NCBI RefSeq assembly: GCF_000422285.1
Contig: NZ_AULM01000020.1
Location: 1-64,000, forward strand
Direction of reading: 5' to 3'
Source: Desulfatiglans anilini DSM 4660
GTDB lineage: Bacteria; Desulfobacterota; DSM-4660; Desulfatiglandales; Desulfatiglandaceae
Length of the DNA stretch: 64,000 nt
Below the pieces are notes generated by a model. That model did not search any database and had not been told where the DNA came from. It saw only the letters and a program-made list of their open reading frames with translations. Both the position numbers and the translations under genes were made by a program. This document shows positions 27,367 to 36,118 of the stretch, piece after piece. Each line of letters begins with the position of its first letter. Position 1 is the stretch's first letter.

Positions 27367-28118
27367 CCCGTCGTCCACTCCAGCATGATCAATCCACTCA
27401 TCGCGCATCCCGCTGCAAACGGCCAGATCCAGTCACGCCGGGCCAAGGTGAAGGTCTTGAGCGTCCTGAAGCGTCCGGTGAACCCCCTGCAGAGCATGGC
27501 CTGATGCACCCGCTCCGCACGGGCGCTCGCCCTGACGAAGAGCATTCCGACCAGATAGGCATAGGTCCGGTAGGTGTGCAGGCTGGTCTGCGGCCGGAAG
27601 CCGCGCATGCGCATCGCCCTTGCCAGACGCTCGTATTCCTGCTCGAGGACGAAAAGATATCGATACGTGAGCAGGAGCAACAGCACCATCTTGGCAGGAA
27701 CGTGCAGGCGATGCAAGGCATAACCCAGGGTGGCGATCGGACTGGTGGCGACCAAAGCGATCAGCGCCAGGATGATGGCGTTGGATTTCAGGGTGATCTG
27801 GGCGCAAAAGCGCACGCCTTCGAGGCTCAGAGCGAACGGGCCGATCGATGCCAGCGGTTTCCCGGGAAAGGTGAAAGGCAAAAGAATCCACAGGAAAAGG
27901 ATCAAACCGTTGGCGAGCCCGAGTCGCCGAAACAGCGCCCGGCTGTCCAGCCTGGCAACAGCGGCCAATCCGATCGAAAGGACGAGGGCGGTCAGGAGTG
28001 CCGGGAACCCTTGAAGAACGGCCACGAGGAAAGAATAGGCCGTCGCGAGGATGATCTTGAGCCTCGGGTCCGTCTGATGGAGCGGCGAACCGCCTATAGC
28101 AAAAGGCTCCTGGATCAC
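27357..28118 (-). CDS. cbiQ: ECF transporter transmembrane component (CbiQ/NikQ)
   Basis: 253 residues, five or six membrane segments, beginning FAIGGSPLHQTDPRLKI. The two cytoplasmic coupling motifs of EcfT proteins appear as ERLARAMRMRGF and ERVHQAMLCRGFTG (A-x-R-x-RG). It couples the ATPase to the metal-binding subunit. It starts with GTG overlapping the CbiM stop by four bases, typical translational coupling. Confidence 0.9.
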   Translation of the reverse strand: MIQEPFAIGGSPLHQTDPRLKIILATAYSFLVAVLQGFPALLTALVLSIGLAAVARLDSRALFRRLGLANGLILFLWILLPFTFPGKPLASIGPFALSLEGVRFCAQITLKSNAIILALIALVATSPIATLGYALHRLHVPAKMVLLLLLTYRYLFVLEQEYERLARAMRMRGFRPQTSLHTYRTYAYLVGMLFVRASARAERVHQAMLCRGFTGRFRTLKTFTLARRDWIWPFAAGCAMSGLIMLEWTTGWN

Positions 28119-28768
28119 TGTTGCGGGGGCCCGGCGGGAGAGTTCGAAAATGTGGCGGCCTCGAGGGGGTGGTTCCCCGGCAACATATGCGGCTGGACCT
28201 TTTTCAAGAAGGACACGCAGAACAGGGTCAGGATTCCTTCGATAATCATCACCGGCAGATTGGCGGCCACGATGAGGGAGGAGACCTTGAAGAAATTCTC
28301 CTCAGTGGAGATCAAGGCCAACCCGACAAGGATGGCGCTCAGGAAGACGGCGAGGAATCCGCAGGCGAAAGACGCCGTGAGACTCACGGCCGGCCTGCCG
28401 TGGATGAGGCGTGCAAAAAGAAGGTAGCAGATCACCGCCGGGGCGGCCATGATCACGGTGTTGACGCCCAGGGTCGTAATCCCGCCGTACTGGAAAAATA
28501 ACGCCTGCAGGACCAGGGCGACCAGAATGGCGGGGAAGGCTGCCCAGCCGAGCAGCAGTCCGACGATCCCGTTCAGAACCAGATGGACGCTCGAAGGACC
28601 TATGGGGACATGAATCAGCGATCCTACGAAAAAGGCGGCAGCGAGCATCCCGGTCTGTGGGATGCGGTTGAAGTCCATCTTTTTGAAACCGATGCCCGTG
28701 CCGACTGCGGCCAGGACCATGCCCGAAATGAGGACAGGGGCCGAAAGGACCCCTTCCGAGATATGCAT
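28115..28768 (-). CDS. cbiM: Cobalt/nickel substrate-binding membrane subunit (CbiM/NikM)
   Basis: 217 residues with six or seven membrane helices. The N-terminal MHISEGVLS is the hallmark: the amino group and His2 bind the metal, with a further His in IGPSSVHLVLNG. It is the specificity subunit. Usually a small CbiN or a NikN/NikL subunit is encoded beside it. None is seen, so either that subunit is elsewhere or this three-component version works without it. Metal choice (Ni or Co) cannot be decided, but the His-rich tail of the ATPase slightly favours Ni. Confidence 0.9.
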   Translation of the reverse strand: MHISEGVLSAPVLISGMVLAAVGTGIGFKKMDFNRIPQTGMLAAAFFVGSLIHVPIGPSSVHLVLNGIVGLLLGWAAFPAILVALVLQALFFQYGGITTLGVNTVIMAAPAVICYLLFARLIHGRPAVSLTASFACGFLAVFLSAILVGLALISTEENFFKVSSLIVAANLPVMIIEGILTLFCVSFLKKVQPHMLPGNHPLEAATFSNSPAGPPQQ

Positions 28769-29134
28769 AGGCTATCCTCGGAAAAAGCGGCGCAACCTGA
28801 AGGGCTCCGGCCGCCATACCGCACAAAAAAAGCCACGTTAGCCATAGGATGCCACTTTAGGCCTTCGTGACCTGCTTGATCTTCAGACTTCCTGAAAAAC
28901 CGCCGCGGGCTTCGTGCCCGCCTTGCACCACTTCTAACGCTGTCGCCGGCGGATGTCAATTGTTTTCTGGGTAGGCGCCGCTGCGGCCGGAGCCGTTCCA
29001 CGAATCGTTTTTCCTGTGCTTGTCACCTTCGGGATCAAGTGATAACATCATCATCAGTCCGCCGGTCCGACGCTCAACCTTTTGAACCGGATTTCGAAGA
29101 AACCGCGAATCTTTTTGGGGAAAGGAGAGCCGCT
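28769..29134. other. Divergent leader region between cbiM and acyl-CoA synthetase
   Basis: On the cbiM strand there are stem-loops GCGGGC-ACGAA-GCCCGC (28905-28921) and TTCAG-GAAGT-CTGAA (near 28880-28894) in a leader of about 200 bases, followed by a run of seven T (28826-28832). This could be a metal-responsive leader or riboswitch, but I do not recognise the cobalamin or NiCo consensus. The other half holds the promoter of the synthetase. Confidence 0.35.
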
Positions 29135-30736
29135 ATGGAAAAGGTGGAGAAGACGATCGGAAGTCTTTTCAGGGAAGTCGCATCCGCATATTCCTCGAGA
29201 GAGGCCTTGATCCATGTCTCTTCCGGCCTTCGCTTCAACTATGGGCTGTTGGATTGGGAAGCGGATCGTGCTGCGAAGGGGCTGATCCGGCTGGGGCTGC
29301 AGCCGGGAGACCGGGTTGCGCTCTGGGCCCCCAATGTGGCCGAGTGGATTGTAGCCATGCTGGCGCTGGCGCGGATGGGAGCGCTGATGGTGCCGATCGA
29401 TCCCGAGGCCGAGCCGGCCGATGTGCAATACATCCTGAGCCAGTCCGAGCCGCGCGCCCTCATTGCCTGCAAGGAAACCGACCTGGAGGATTACATCGAT
29501 ACGATGTTGGAGATGCGCGACAGCGTGCCTTCTCTGGAACATATCATCCTGATCGCAGACGAATCCTTTCCCGAGACCGAGCTGTGGACGGAGGTCCTCG
29601 CGGGAGGCGAGGATGTCCCGCCGGAGGTCCTTTTGGATATATCGTTTGGTCAGCAGCCGAGCGATCCGGTGGCCATCATGTACACCTCCGGGACGACCGG
29701 CTCTCCGAAAGGAGTGGTTTTGGATCATGCGGGTTTGATCAACAAGTCCTTTTATAGCACCGCTCGTCAGGGGATTACGGCAGAGGACCGTCTTTGTCTC
29801 TATTTCCCCTTGTTTCACATGTTCGGGAACACCTGCGTAGCGCTTGCCGGATTGATCAGAGGGGCCTGCATCGTGATGCCCTGTCTGAGCTTCGACGCCT
29901 CAGCGATCCTGAAGGCCTTGAAAGAGGAGCAATGCACGGCGGTTTATGGGTCACCCAGCATGTTCATGGGGCTGGTAGAGCACCCGGAAAATCAGACAAA
30001 GCTCTGGGGGACCGTCCTTAAAGGGATCGTCGGGGGAGCGCCATGCCCCATGGAACTCATGCAGCGGTTGGTGGAGGAGATCGGCGTCGCGCGCATTACG
30101 GTCGCATACGGCATCACCGAGGCCTCTTCATGGATTACCATGACCGACCCGGACGATCCGCTCGATCTGCGGGTGGGCACCATCGGTCGCCCTCTGCCTT
30201 GCAATGAAGTCAAGATCGTAGATTCTGCGAGCGGCGAAGAGGTGCCGCCTGGGGACCGCGGTGAGCTTTGCACCCGTGGATTTCTCATGAAGGAGTATTA
30301 CAAGATGCCGGCCGCCACCGCCGCCGGCATCGATCAGGATGGTTGGCTCCACACGGGTGACATTGCCCGGATGGATGCGAACGGCTACGTGACGATCTCC
30401 GGCCGGGTCAAGGACACCATCTTTCGCAACGGCGTCGAGATCCACCCGGTCGAGGTGGAAGAGGTGCTCTACAAGCGTCCTGAGGTTCTCGAAGCGCAGG
30501 TCTTCGGGTTTGTGCACCCGGAAAAGGGTGACGAGGTGGCCGCCTGGGTGCGCCTCAAAGAAGGGGCGGCTCTTTCCACGTTGACCTTGGCCGCCCATGC
30601 CAAGGACAACGTGCAGGACGAGTGCCTCCCTCATTTTTTCAAGATCGTGGATCGATTCCCGACGACGCGCAGCGGAAAGGTGCAGAAATATAAACTGGCC
30701 GAGATGGCGCGGGTGGAGTACGGGGGAGGCCTCTGA
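29135..30736 (+). CDS. AMP-forming acyl-CoA synthetase
   Basis: 533 residues from MEKVEKTIG. ANL motifs are complete: AIMYTSGTTGSPKGV (P-loop), AYGITEAS, DGWLHTGDIARMD, GRVKDTIFRNGVEIHPVEVEE and the catalytic lysine in PTTRSGKVQKYKL. It activates a fatty or aromatic acid to its CoA ester. GGAG seven bases upstream selects this ATG over one 32 codons earlier. It converges on gcdA through a shared inverted repeat. Substrate unknown. Proximity to glutaryl-CoA enzymes makes an acid feeding benzoyl-CoA or beta-oxidation routes plausible. Confidence 0.88.
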   Translation: MEKVEKTIGSLFREVASAYSSREALIHVSSGLRFNYGLLDWEADRAAKGLIRLGLQPGDRVALWAPNVAEWIVAMLALARMGALMVPIDPEAEPADVQYILSQSEPRALIACKETDLEDYIDTMLEMRDSVPSLEHIILIADESFPETELWTEVLAGGEDVPPEVLLDISFGQQPSDPVAIMYTSGTTGSPKGVVLDHAGLINKSFYSTARQGITAEDRLCLYFPLFHMFGNTCVALAGLIRGACIVMPCLSFDASAILKALKEEQCTAVYGSPSMFMGLVEHPENQTKLWGTVLKGIVGGAPCPMELMQRLVEEIGVARITVAYGITEASSWITMTDPDDPLDLRVGTIGRPLPCNEVKIVDSASGEEVPPGDRGELCTRGFLMKEYYKMPAATAAGIDQDGWLHTGDIARMDANGYVTISGRVKDTIFRNGVEIHPVEVEEVLYKRPEVLEAQVFGFVHPEKGDEVAAWVRLKEGAALSTLTLAAHAKDNVQDECLPHFFKIVDRFPTTRSGKVQKYKLAEMARVEYGGGL

Positions 30737-30755
30737 GGGCGGTCGGTGAAGTAAA

Positions 30756-30795
30756 ACGGCTTTTGCGTCCGCCCGAAGACAGCCGCAAAAGCCGT
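30756..30795. terminator. Bidirectional terminator between converging genes
   Basis: Perfect 12-base arms ACGGCTTTTGCG and CGCAAAAGCCGT with a 16-base loop lie between the synthetase and gcdA stops. Short A and T runs flank them. Confidence 0.7.
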
Positions 30796-30825
30796 GGTTT
30801 CAACCCGCAGATGCGCGGAGGTTCA

Positions 30826-32559
30826 TCAGCCCTTGACAATCCTCGGGATCATCATGTGGTTCTGGGGGCAGATGGAGGTCGGGTTCTGGTAACAGCATCC
30901 GGCGAAGGCCGCGATGTATTTGCGCAGCAGCGGCAGGGAGACGATCTCGTCGACGAAGCCGCGTTTGGCGCAGTAGACCGGGCGGGATTTGTCGTAATAC
31001 TCCTTCACCAGGGCGTTCATCTTTTCGATGACCGGCTCGAGGGGCCGACCGCCGTCCTTTTCCTTGACGAGGCGCCGTGCGAACGACGCGGCTGCGGCCG
31101 TCTCACCGTGCATGACGTAGATCTCCGTCATGGGGGTGCCCAGGGTGAAGGCGTTGTGGTTGTTGGCCGTGGGGCCGCCCATGATGTAGTGCGCCGCCGC
31201 TGTGCCTTTGCGCAGGACAACGCAGATCATGGGAACGTCCGTCTGCTCGATGGAGTAGATGAGCGACTGCCCCAGGCCCAGCAGTTCGGCCTTTTCAGCG
31301 ATATCGCCCACGTCGATACCGGAGGTGTCCTGGAACCAGACGATTGGAACGCGGTCACGCCCGCACAGGGTCACGAACTCGTTCATCTTGATGAGACCCT
31401 GACGGTAGAGCTTGCCGCCGATGCCCATGTAATCCGCGTATTCCGGATACTTGGCGCCCAGGAACCCCTGGCGGTTGCCGATGAAGCCCACGAGGAACCC
31501 GTCGATTTTGGCAAGGCCCGTGTAGACCTCCGGACCGTAGCCCGGGCGGAACTCCATGTGCTCGCTGTTGTCGAAGATGCGTGAAAGGACTTCGTCGAAA
31601 TTGTAGCTTCGCTTTTGGTTGAAGGCGACGAGGTAATCGAGGTCTTCTCCGGGGAAACGGGGTTCCTTCGGCTCGGCGACCCGGAAGAAGGCCGGATCGT
31701 AGGCCGGCATCATGTCCATGTACTTCTTGAGGGCGTCCAGGACCCCCTGTTCGGTCTCGTACACTTCCTTGAAAAAGCCTGTTTCGTTGTGATGGATAGG
31801 CACGCTGCCCGGGGGCACTTCCTTGAAGTGCCGGGTGGCCTCGATCAACTGCTCGGCCCCTTCCATGTCGAAGTAGCCCTTCGGGCTCATGCCGCTGACG
31901 ATGCCGCCTCCGCCGACGGCGATGTTGGCGTCCTTGTGGGCGATCAACAGCGTCGGGCTGATGCCCTGGTAGCCGCCGCCCGCCGGGTTGGTTCCGTAGA
32001 TCCCGGCCAGGATGGGCACTCCCACCTTTTCGAGTTCGGCGTGGCGGAAAAAGGTCGTGCCGTTGCCGCGGCGATTGGCGTAGACCTCTTCCTGCTCGGG
32101 AAGCTTGACGCCGCTGCAGTTGACCAGCCACACCAAGGGCACATGCAGGCGTTTGGCCATGTCGGTGACCCGGAGCTGGTTGTCGGCCTGCCCGGCGATC
32201 CATGCCCCGGCCATGACCTTGTTGTCGAACCCGATCACGACAGCCCACTTGCCGTTGATCTTGGCCAGGCCGTCGATGACACCGGTGGTCCCCTCCTCGT
32301 TGAACAGGGGGTCGTACAGGGTGTGCAGCGGGCACCAGGTGCCGGGATCGATCAGGTATTCGATCCGTTCCCAGACGGTCATCTGCCCGCGCTTCTTGAT
32401 CTTTTCAGCCGGGATGCCCGCGTTTTTCACGGCCTCGATGGCCTCGGCCACCGTCTTCTCGACCTCGCGGATCTCCTTGACGTTCTGTTCCCCGGATTTC
32501 TTCTGTCCTTCGGTAAGCTCTTTACCGAAGGGTTCCATCTTCTCAAAATAGGGTCGCAT
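30826..32559 (-). CDS. gcdA: Glutaconyl-CoA decarboxylase alpha subunit (carboxyltransferase)
   Basis: 577 residues, matching the length and organisation of GcdA from Na+-pumping glutaconyl-CoA decarboxylase. It has two crotonase-fold halves, with VVIGFDNKVMAGAWIAGQA, LVNCSGVKLPEQEEVY, GIYGTNPAGGGYQGISPT and, in the second half, GIGGKLYRQGLIKMNEFVTLC and QDTSGIDVGDIAEKAELLG. It moves the carboxyl group of glutaconyl-CoA to biotin, giving crotonyl-CoA; in the full complex decarboxylation drives sodium export. The membrane beta subunit and the biotin carrier are not in this window. GGAGGA seven bases upstream fixes the start. It is 20 bases downstream of the dehydrogenase that should make its substrate. 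Confidence 0.88.
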   Translation of the reverse strand: MRPYFEKMEPFGKELTEGQKKSGEQNVKEIREVEKTVAEAIEAVKNAGIPAEKIKKRGQMTVWERIEYLIDPGTWCPLHTLYDPLFNEEGTTGVIDGLAKINGKWAVVIGFDNKVMAGAWIAGQADNQLRVTDMAKRLHVPLVWLVNCSGVKLPEQEEVYANRRGNGTTFFRHAELEKVGVPILAGIYGTNPAGGGYQGISPTLLIAHKDANIAVGGGGIVSGMSPKGYFDMEGAEQLIEATRHFKEVPPGSVPIHHNETGFFKEVYETEQGVLDALKKYMDMMPAYDPAFFRVAEPKEPRFPGEDLDYLVAFNQKRSYNFDEVLSRIFDNSEHMEFRPGYGPEVYTGLAKIDGFLVGFIGNRQGFLGAKYPEYADYMGIGGKLYRQGLIKMNEFVTLCGRDRVPIVWFQDTSGIDVGDIAEKAELLGLGQSLIYSIEQTDVPMICVVLRKGTAAAHYIMGGPTANNHNAFTLGTPMTEIYVMHGETAAAASFARRLVKEKDGGRPLEPVIEKMNALVKEYYDKSRPVYCAKRGFVDEIVSLPLLRKYIAAFAGCCYQNPTSICPQNHMMIPRIVKG

Positions 32560-32579
32560 GGTCTTCCTCCGTTTACGAT

Positions 32580-33743
32580 CTACCGGTTTGCCTTCCGGAT
32601 GCCGAGTTGATCGAGGGCCACGATCCACTTGCAGATGTTGGTGGACCCTTCGACGATCTGGTAGGTCGGGGCATCGCGGTAGTAGCGGGCCACGGGGTAT
32701 TCCGTGGAGTAGCCGTAGGCCCCGAGGATCTTCATGGCCACCTGGGAAGCCTTGACGGCCACTTCACCGGCGAGGTACTTGGCCTGGGCGACCTCGAGTG
32801 TGTTGTTCAGGTTTCCCTGATCCTTCTGCCACGCGGCCTTGTAGACCACGAGCCTTGCCGCTTCGATCTCGCAGGTGATCTGGGCGATGAGGTCCTGGTT
32901 CATCTGGAACTGGCCGATGGGCTGGCCGAACTGCTCACGCTCCGCGCAGTAGGCGGTTGCGGCGTCCAGACAGGCCTGCGCGACGCCGATGCCGCCGGCG
33001 GCCGCCGAGAGGCGGGTCTGGTTCAGGGATCCGAAGACGATCTTGGCGCCGTCCCCGGGCTTGCCGAGGATGTTTTCTTTCGGGACCTTCGTGTCTTCCA
33101 GGTAGATCTCTCCGGTCGGTGAGGAGCGCGATCCCATCTTGTCCAGGTTCGTCGTGTGGATCCCGTTGAAGTTCTTGGGTTCGATGACAAAGGCCGAAAG
33201 GCCCCGGCCCCGGGCTTCTTTATCCGTGTAGGCATAAAAGATCAGGGCATCGGCGACCGAGGTGTTGGAGATCCAGGTCTTGGATCCGTTGATGAGCCAG
33301 TGGTCGCCCTTGTCGGCAGCCGTCGACTTCATGTTCATGACGTCGGAGCCGGCATTCGGTTCGGTGATGCCGAAGCCGCCCATGTATTCAGCGCTGACGA
33401 GCTTCGGGATGTACTTCTTCTTCAGGTCTTCCGTACCGTAGCGAAAGATCGTGAAGGCGCACCCGAGGGTCTGCATGTTGATCTGAACCCTGAGGGAACT
33501 CGAGGCCCGGGCGATTTCCTCCGTCAGGATCATGGCGGCCAGCCAGCCCATTTCATTGCCGCCGTACTCCTCGGGGATGACGGTGCCGAAGAATCCGAGC
33601 TCGCCCATGGGCCTGACGGCTTCTTCGTAAGGGAAATAATGCTTTTCATCCCATTCGTCCGCAAACGGGGCGATCTTTTCGGCGGCAAAGTCGCGCGCCA
33701 TGTCACGCAGCATCTGTAGCTCTTCACTTAACTCAAATTCCAT
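32580..33743 (-). CDS. Glutaryl-CoA dehydrogenase-type acyl-CoA dehydrogenase
   Basis: 387 residues. Landmarks are FGITEPNAGSD, WISNTSVADALIFYAYTD, MGSRSSPTGEIYLEDTKVP and the catalytic Glu365 in YQIVEGSTNIC. Co-transcription with gcdA argues for glutaryl-CoA as substrate. In sulfate reducers such as Desulfococcus multivorans a non-decarboxylating glutaryl-CoA dehydrogenase makes glutaconyl-CoA, which GcdA then decarboxylates, conserving energy as a sodium gradient. That pairing is just what is seen here. Whether this copy decarboxylates cannot be read with certainty. GGAGGAG six bases upstream supports the chosen ATG. It is the first gene of the pair. Confidence 0.85.
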   Translation of the reverse strand: MEFELSEELQMLRDMARDFAAEKIAPFADEWDEKHYFPYEEAVRPMGELGFFGTVIPEEYGGNEMGWLAAMILTEEIARASSSLRVQINMQTLGCAFTIFRYGTEDLKKKYIPKLVSAEYMGGFGITEPNAGSDVMNMKSTAADKGDHWLINGSKTWISNTSVADALIFYAYTDKEARGRGLSAFVIEPKNFNGIHTTNLDKMGSRSSPTGEIYLEDTKVPKENILGKPGDGAKIVFGSLNQTRLSAAAGGIGVAQACLDAATAYCAEREQFGQPIGQFQMNQDLIAQITCEIEAARLVVYKAAWQKDQGNLNNTLEVAQAKYLAGEVAVKASQVAMKILGAYGYSTEYPVARYYRDAPTYQIVEGSTNICKWIVALDQLGIRKANR

Positions 33744-34209
33744 AAACATCTCCTCCTTTTTCATCCAGTTGGGGCAATCCCGCATGGCCACGCGCTGGCG
33801 TCAACGATCCGCCGATGTTTGTGCCCCATGATTGTTGATTCAACGGCTGCCAGGAAACTGGCCGCTTTTTGAACAGTATTCAAAAAATGCTATCTATAGA
33901 ACAATCTATTTGGAATAGCAACCGGTAAATTTACATTGTAGCTATTTTCCAGATGCGCATCCGGAAAGGGGTTTTCGGCCGGTATCGGCGCGCAGTCCAT
34001 GTGCCGCAGCGGCCTGCAGATCGCCCGTCAGGGTGCCGTCCCGCGGCGGATCGTGGAGACCTCGTGTCCATCCTGAAAGGATTTCCCTATACGACCTGGC
34101 TTCCAATCCGGAAGCGTAACCGGGACACCCGAATGGAGGGGCGTGCTCTTTGTTTTTTGACAAGTTCTGTCGAAAGTTTTAAAATAAAAAATTTCGAGTT
34201 TTGTAAATG

Positions 34210-34436
34210 GCTTCCATGCGGAAGCGACTTCCCGGTAGTAGCCGGATATCGATTCTGGATGAGGGTTTTTTCTTTACACCCTTCGGGTGCTCAGTCCCAC
34301 CGCTTCGCGGCGGGTCCCGGTTTGGCAATATGAATGAAATCAATCACTTGTTCCGATGTAACTCTGGATCGCCGCACCAGTGAACGCGCAGATCGACGCT
34401 GAGATGGACCGCAAGGCCATTTCCGGATGGAAACGG
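34210..34436 (+). repeat. Dispersed structured repeat, near-complete copy
   Basis: It carries the family's order: CGGAAGCGACTTCCCGGTAG, GATGAGGGTTTTTTCTTTA, hairpin CACCC-TTC-GGGTG, CTCAGTCCCA, hairpin CCGC-TTC-GCGG, GGGTCCCGGTTTGG, and the terminal GCCATTTCCGGATGGAAAC. The central palindrome is eroded here (GATCGCCGCACC kept on one side). The 190 bases to the left (from about 33945) contain further scrambled pieces, such as GGCCTGCAGATCGCC and TTCCAATCCGGAAGCG. The whole lies between the dehydrogenase and thrC. Confidence 0.75.
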
Positions 34437-34480
34437 AATGGTTTCGACAGGATGGCAGGGTAGGAAGGGTTTTGGATCCT

Positions 34481-35944
34481 ATGGGAAAGATACGTTATTA
34501 CAGTACGAACGACGCGAGCGAACGGGCGGACTTCAAGACGGCGCTGATGCGCGGGCTTGCATCCAACTACGGCCTTTATATGCTTGCGCGGGCCGATGTG
34601 CCGAAGATCCCCCGGGAGGTGGTCCGAGGCATGTCCGGGATGTCGTATGCGGAGATCGCCTTCGAGGTGCTGTATCCCTTCCTGGAGGGTGATATCGGGG
34701 AGCGGGCGCTTCGCGCCATCCTGAACGACGCGTACCGGGAAGAGGTCATCCCGACCGAGATCCAGCGGTTGACCGGCCGGACCTACATCATGTGGTTGAC
34801 CCATGGACCGACATACTCCTTCAAGGATTATGCGGCGCGTTTCTTCGGGAGGATGCTCGATCACTTCCTCGAGGAGACCGGGGAGCGGCGCGTCGTCGCG
34901 GTCGCGACCAGCGGGGACACCGGCGGAGCGGTGGCCGATGCGCTGCACGGGCTCGAGAGCGTCGACACGGTCGTCTTTTTCCCGCAGGGCTCCATCACGG
35001 AACGGCAGCGGCGGCAGATGACCACGCTGATGGGGAATGTCTACGCCTTCGAGGTCAACGGGGATTTCGACGTCTGTCAGGCCATGGCCAAACGTCTTCT
35101 GGGGGACCGGCGCTTCGCCCGGGATTGCTTCGGGGACGCGGACCGGTTCACCTCCGCTAATTCCATCAGCCTGGGGCGGCTTCTGCCGCAGGCGGTCTAT
35201 CCCTTCTTCGCCTGTTCGCGCATCCCGGCGGACGGTGAGCCCCTGATCGCGAGTGTGCCGTCCGGCAATTTCGGGGACATGATGGGGACCGTTCTGGCGA
35301 GGGAGATGGGCCTGCCGATCGGCAGGGTCCTCTGCGGCGTGAACGAGAACAGAGAGTTTCCGGAGTTTCTGGCGACAGGCGGCTACCTCGTGCGGCCGTC
35401 GGTCAAATCCCCTTCGTCGGCCATGATCGTGTCCAACCCGAGCAATTTTGCGCGGCTTGTCGATTTTTACGGCGGGCATGTCTTTGACCGGCGGGATGAG
35501 GCGGGCAAGATCATCGAGGAAGGTGTCATGGACCGTATGCCGGACCTGGAGGCGATGCGGCGGGACTTTTATTCCATTGCGGTCAGCAACCCGGACCATT
35601 ACCAGGCCATCAGGGAGGTCTACGAACGGTTCGGGGTCATCATCGAGCCCCACGGGGCTGTGGGCTGGCGGACATTGGACACCTTCCTCGAGGGCCGGCA
35701 CGACCGGCCGGCGGTGATCTACGAAACCGCCGACCCCGGCAAGTTCCCGGACGACGTCGAGAAGGCGATCGGCATCGTGCCCGCCGTGCCCGGGAGGATG
35801 GCGGCCCAGGCGCGGCTGGAGGAGCGCATCTACCGCGTCACCGAGCCGCCGTTCCGGAAGGGCGATGGGTCGCTGGTGCTGAGCGATACCCAGTACGAAC
35901 AGGCCAAAGGGATCATACGGGGGATCTTCTGCTCTTCAAACTGA
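34481..35944 (+). CDS. thrC: Threonine synthase
   Basis: 487 residues, the longer threonine synthase class. The PLP lysine is K115 in GPTYSFKDYAARFF. AVATSGDTGGAVADAL binds the cofactor phosphate, and FFPQGSITERQRRQM and FTSANSISLGRLLPQ are family signatures. It converts O-phosphohomoserine to threonine. The frame is open 18 codons further upstream, but that part lies in the dispersed repeat, so the ATG before GKIRYYST, which matches family N-termini, is chosen. No other threonine genes are adjacent. Confidence 0.92.
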   Translation: MGKIRYYSTNDASERADFKTALMRGLASNYGLYMLARADVPKIPREVVRGMSGMSYAEIAFEVLYPFLEGDIGERALRAILNDAYREEVIPTEIQRLTGRTYIMWLTHGPTYSFKDYAARFFGRMLDHFLEETGERRVVAVATSGDTGGAVADALHGLESVDTVVFFPQGSITERQRRQMTTLMGNVYAFEVNGDFDVCQAMAKRLLGDRRFARDCFGDADRFTSANSISLGRLLPQAVYPFFACSRIPADGEPLIASVPSGNFGDMMGTVLAREMGLPIGRVLCGVNENREFPEFLATGGYLVRPSVKSPSSAMIVSNPSNFARLVDFYGGHVFDRRDEAGKIIEEGVMDRMPDLEAMRRDFYSIAVSNPDHYQAIREVYERFGVIIEPHGAVGWRTLDTFLEGRHDRPAVIYETADPGKFPDDVEKAIGIVPAVPGRMAAQARLEERIYRVTEPPFRKGDGSLVLSDTQYEQAKGIIRGIFCSSN

Positions 35945-35999
35945 TCGCTTTCGATGTCTGGGGCAGGAGACGGGGGGATCCGCACTCAGGCATTAAAAA

Positions 36000-36028
36000 T
36001 TGACTTTCAGCATCGAAGTGTTTACTAA
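36000..36028 (+). promoter_or_regulatory. Candidate promoter of the selenoprotein gene
   Basis: TTGACT (36000-36005) and TACTAA (36023-36028) are separated by 17 bases. Transcription would start near 36035, upstream of the intrinsic terminator that precedes the Fe-S protein gene. Confidence 0.4.
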
Positions 36029-36054
36029 TAAACAGCGGTTACTCGAAGCAAAAT

Positions 36055-36095
36055 CCCCCGGCGATCGAAAAAACCTTCGGGGGGTGTTTTTTTAT
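36055..36095 (+). terminator. Intrinsic terminator or attenuator before the selenoprotein gene
   Basis: CCCCCG (36055-36060) pairs with CGGGGG (36078-36083), followed by TGTTTTTTTAT. The gene's ribosome site starts only 11 bases after the T-run, so no promoter fits in between. Either it ends the thrC transcript, or it is a leader attenuator that transcripts must pass. Confidence 0.75.
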
Positions 36096-36118
36096 AAACG
36101 ATAACAGGAGGGTGATGA

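Noticed and set aside
28769-29000. Cobalamin riboswitch upstream of cbiM
   Set aside because: The conserved B12 box and core blocks could not be found. Only generic hairpins are visible.
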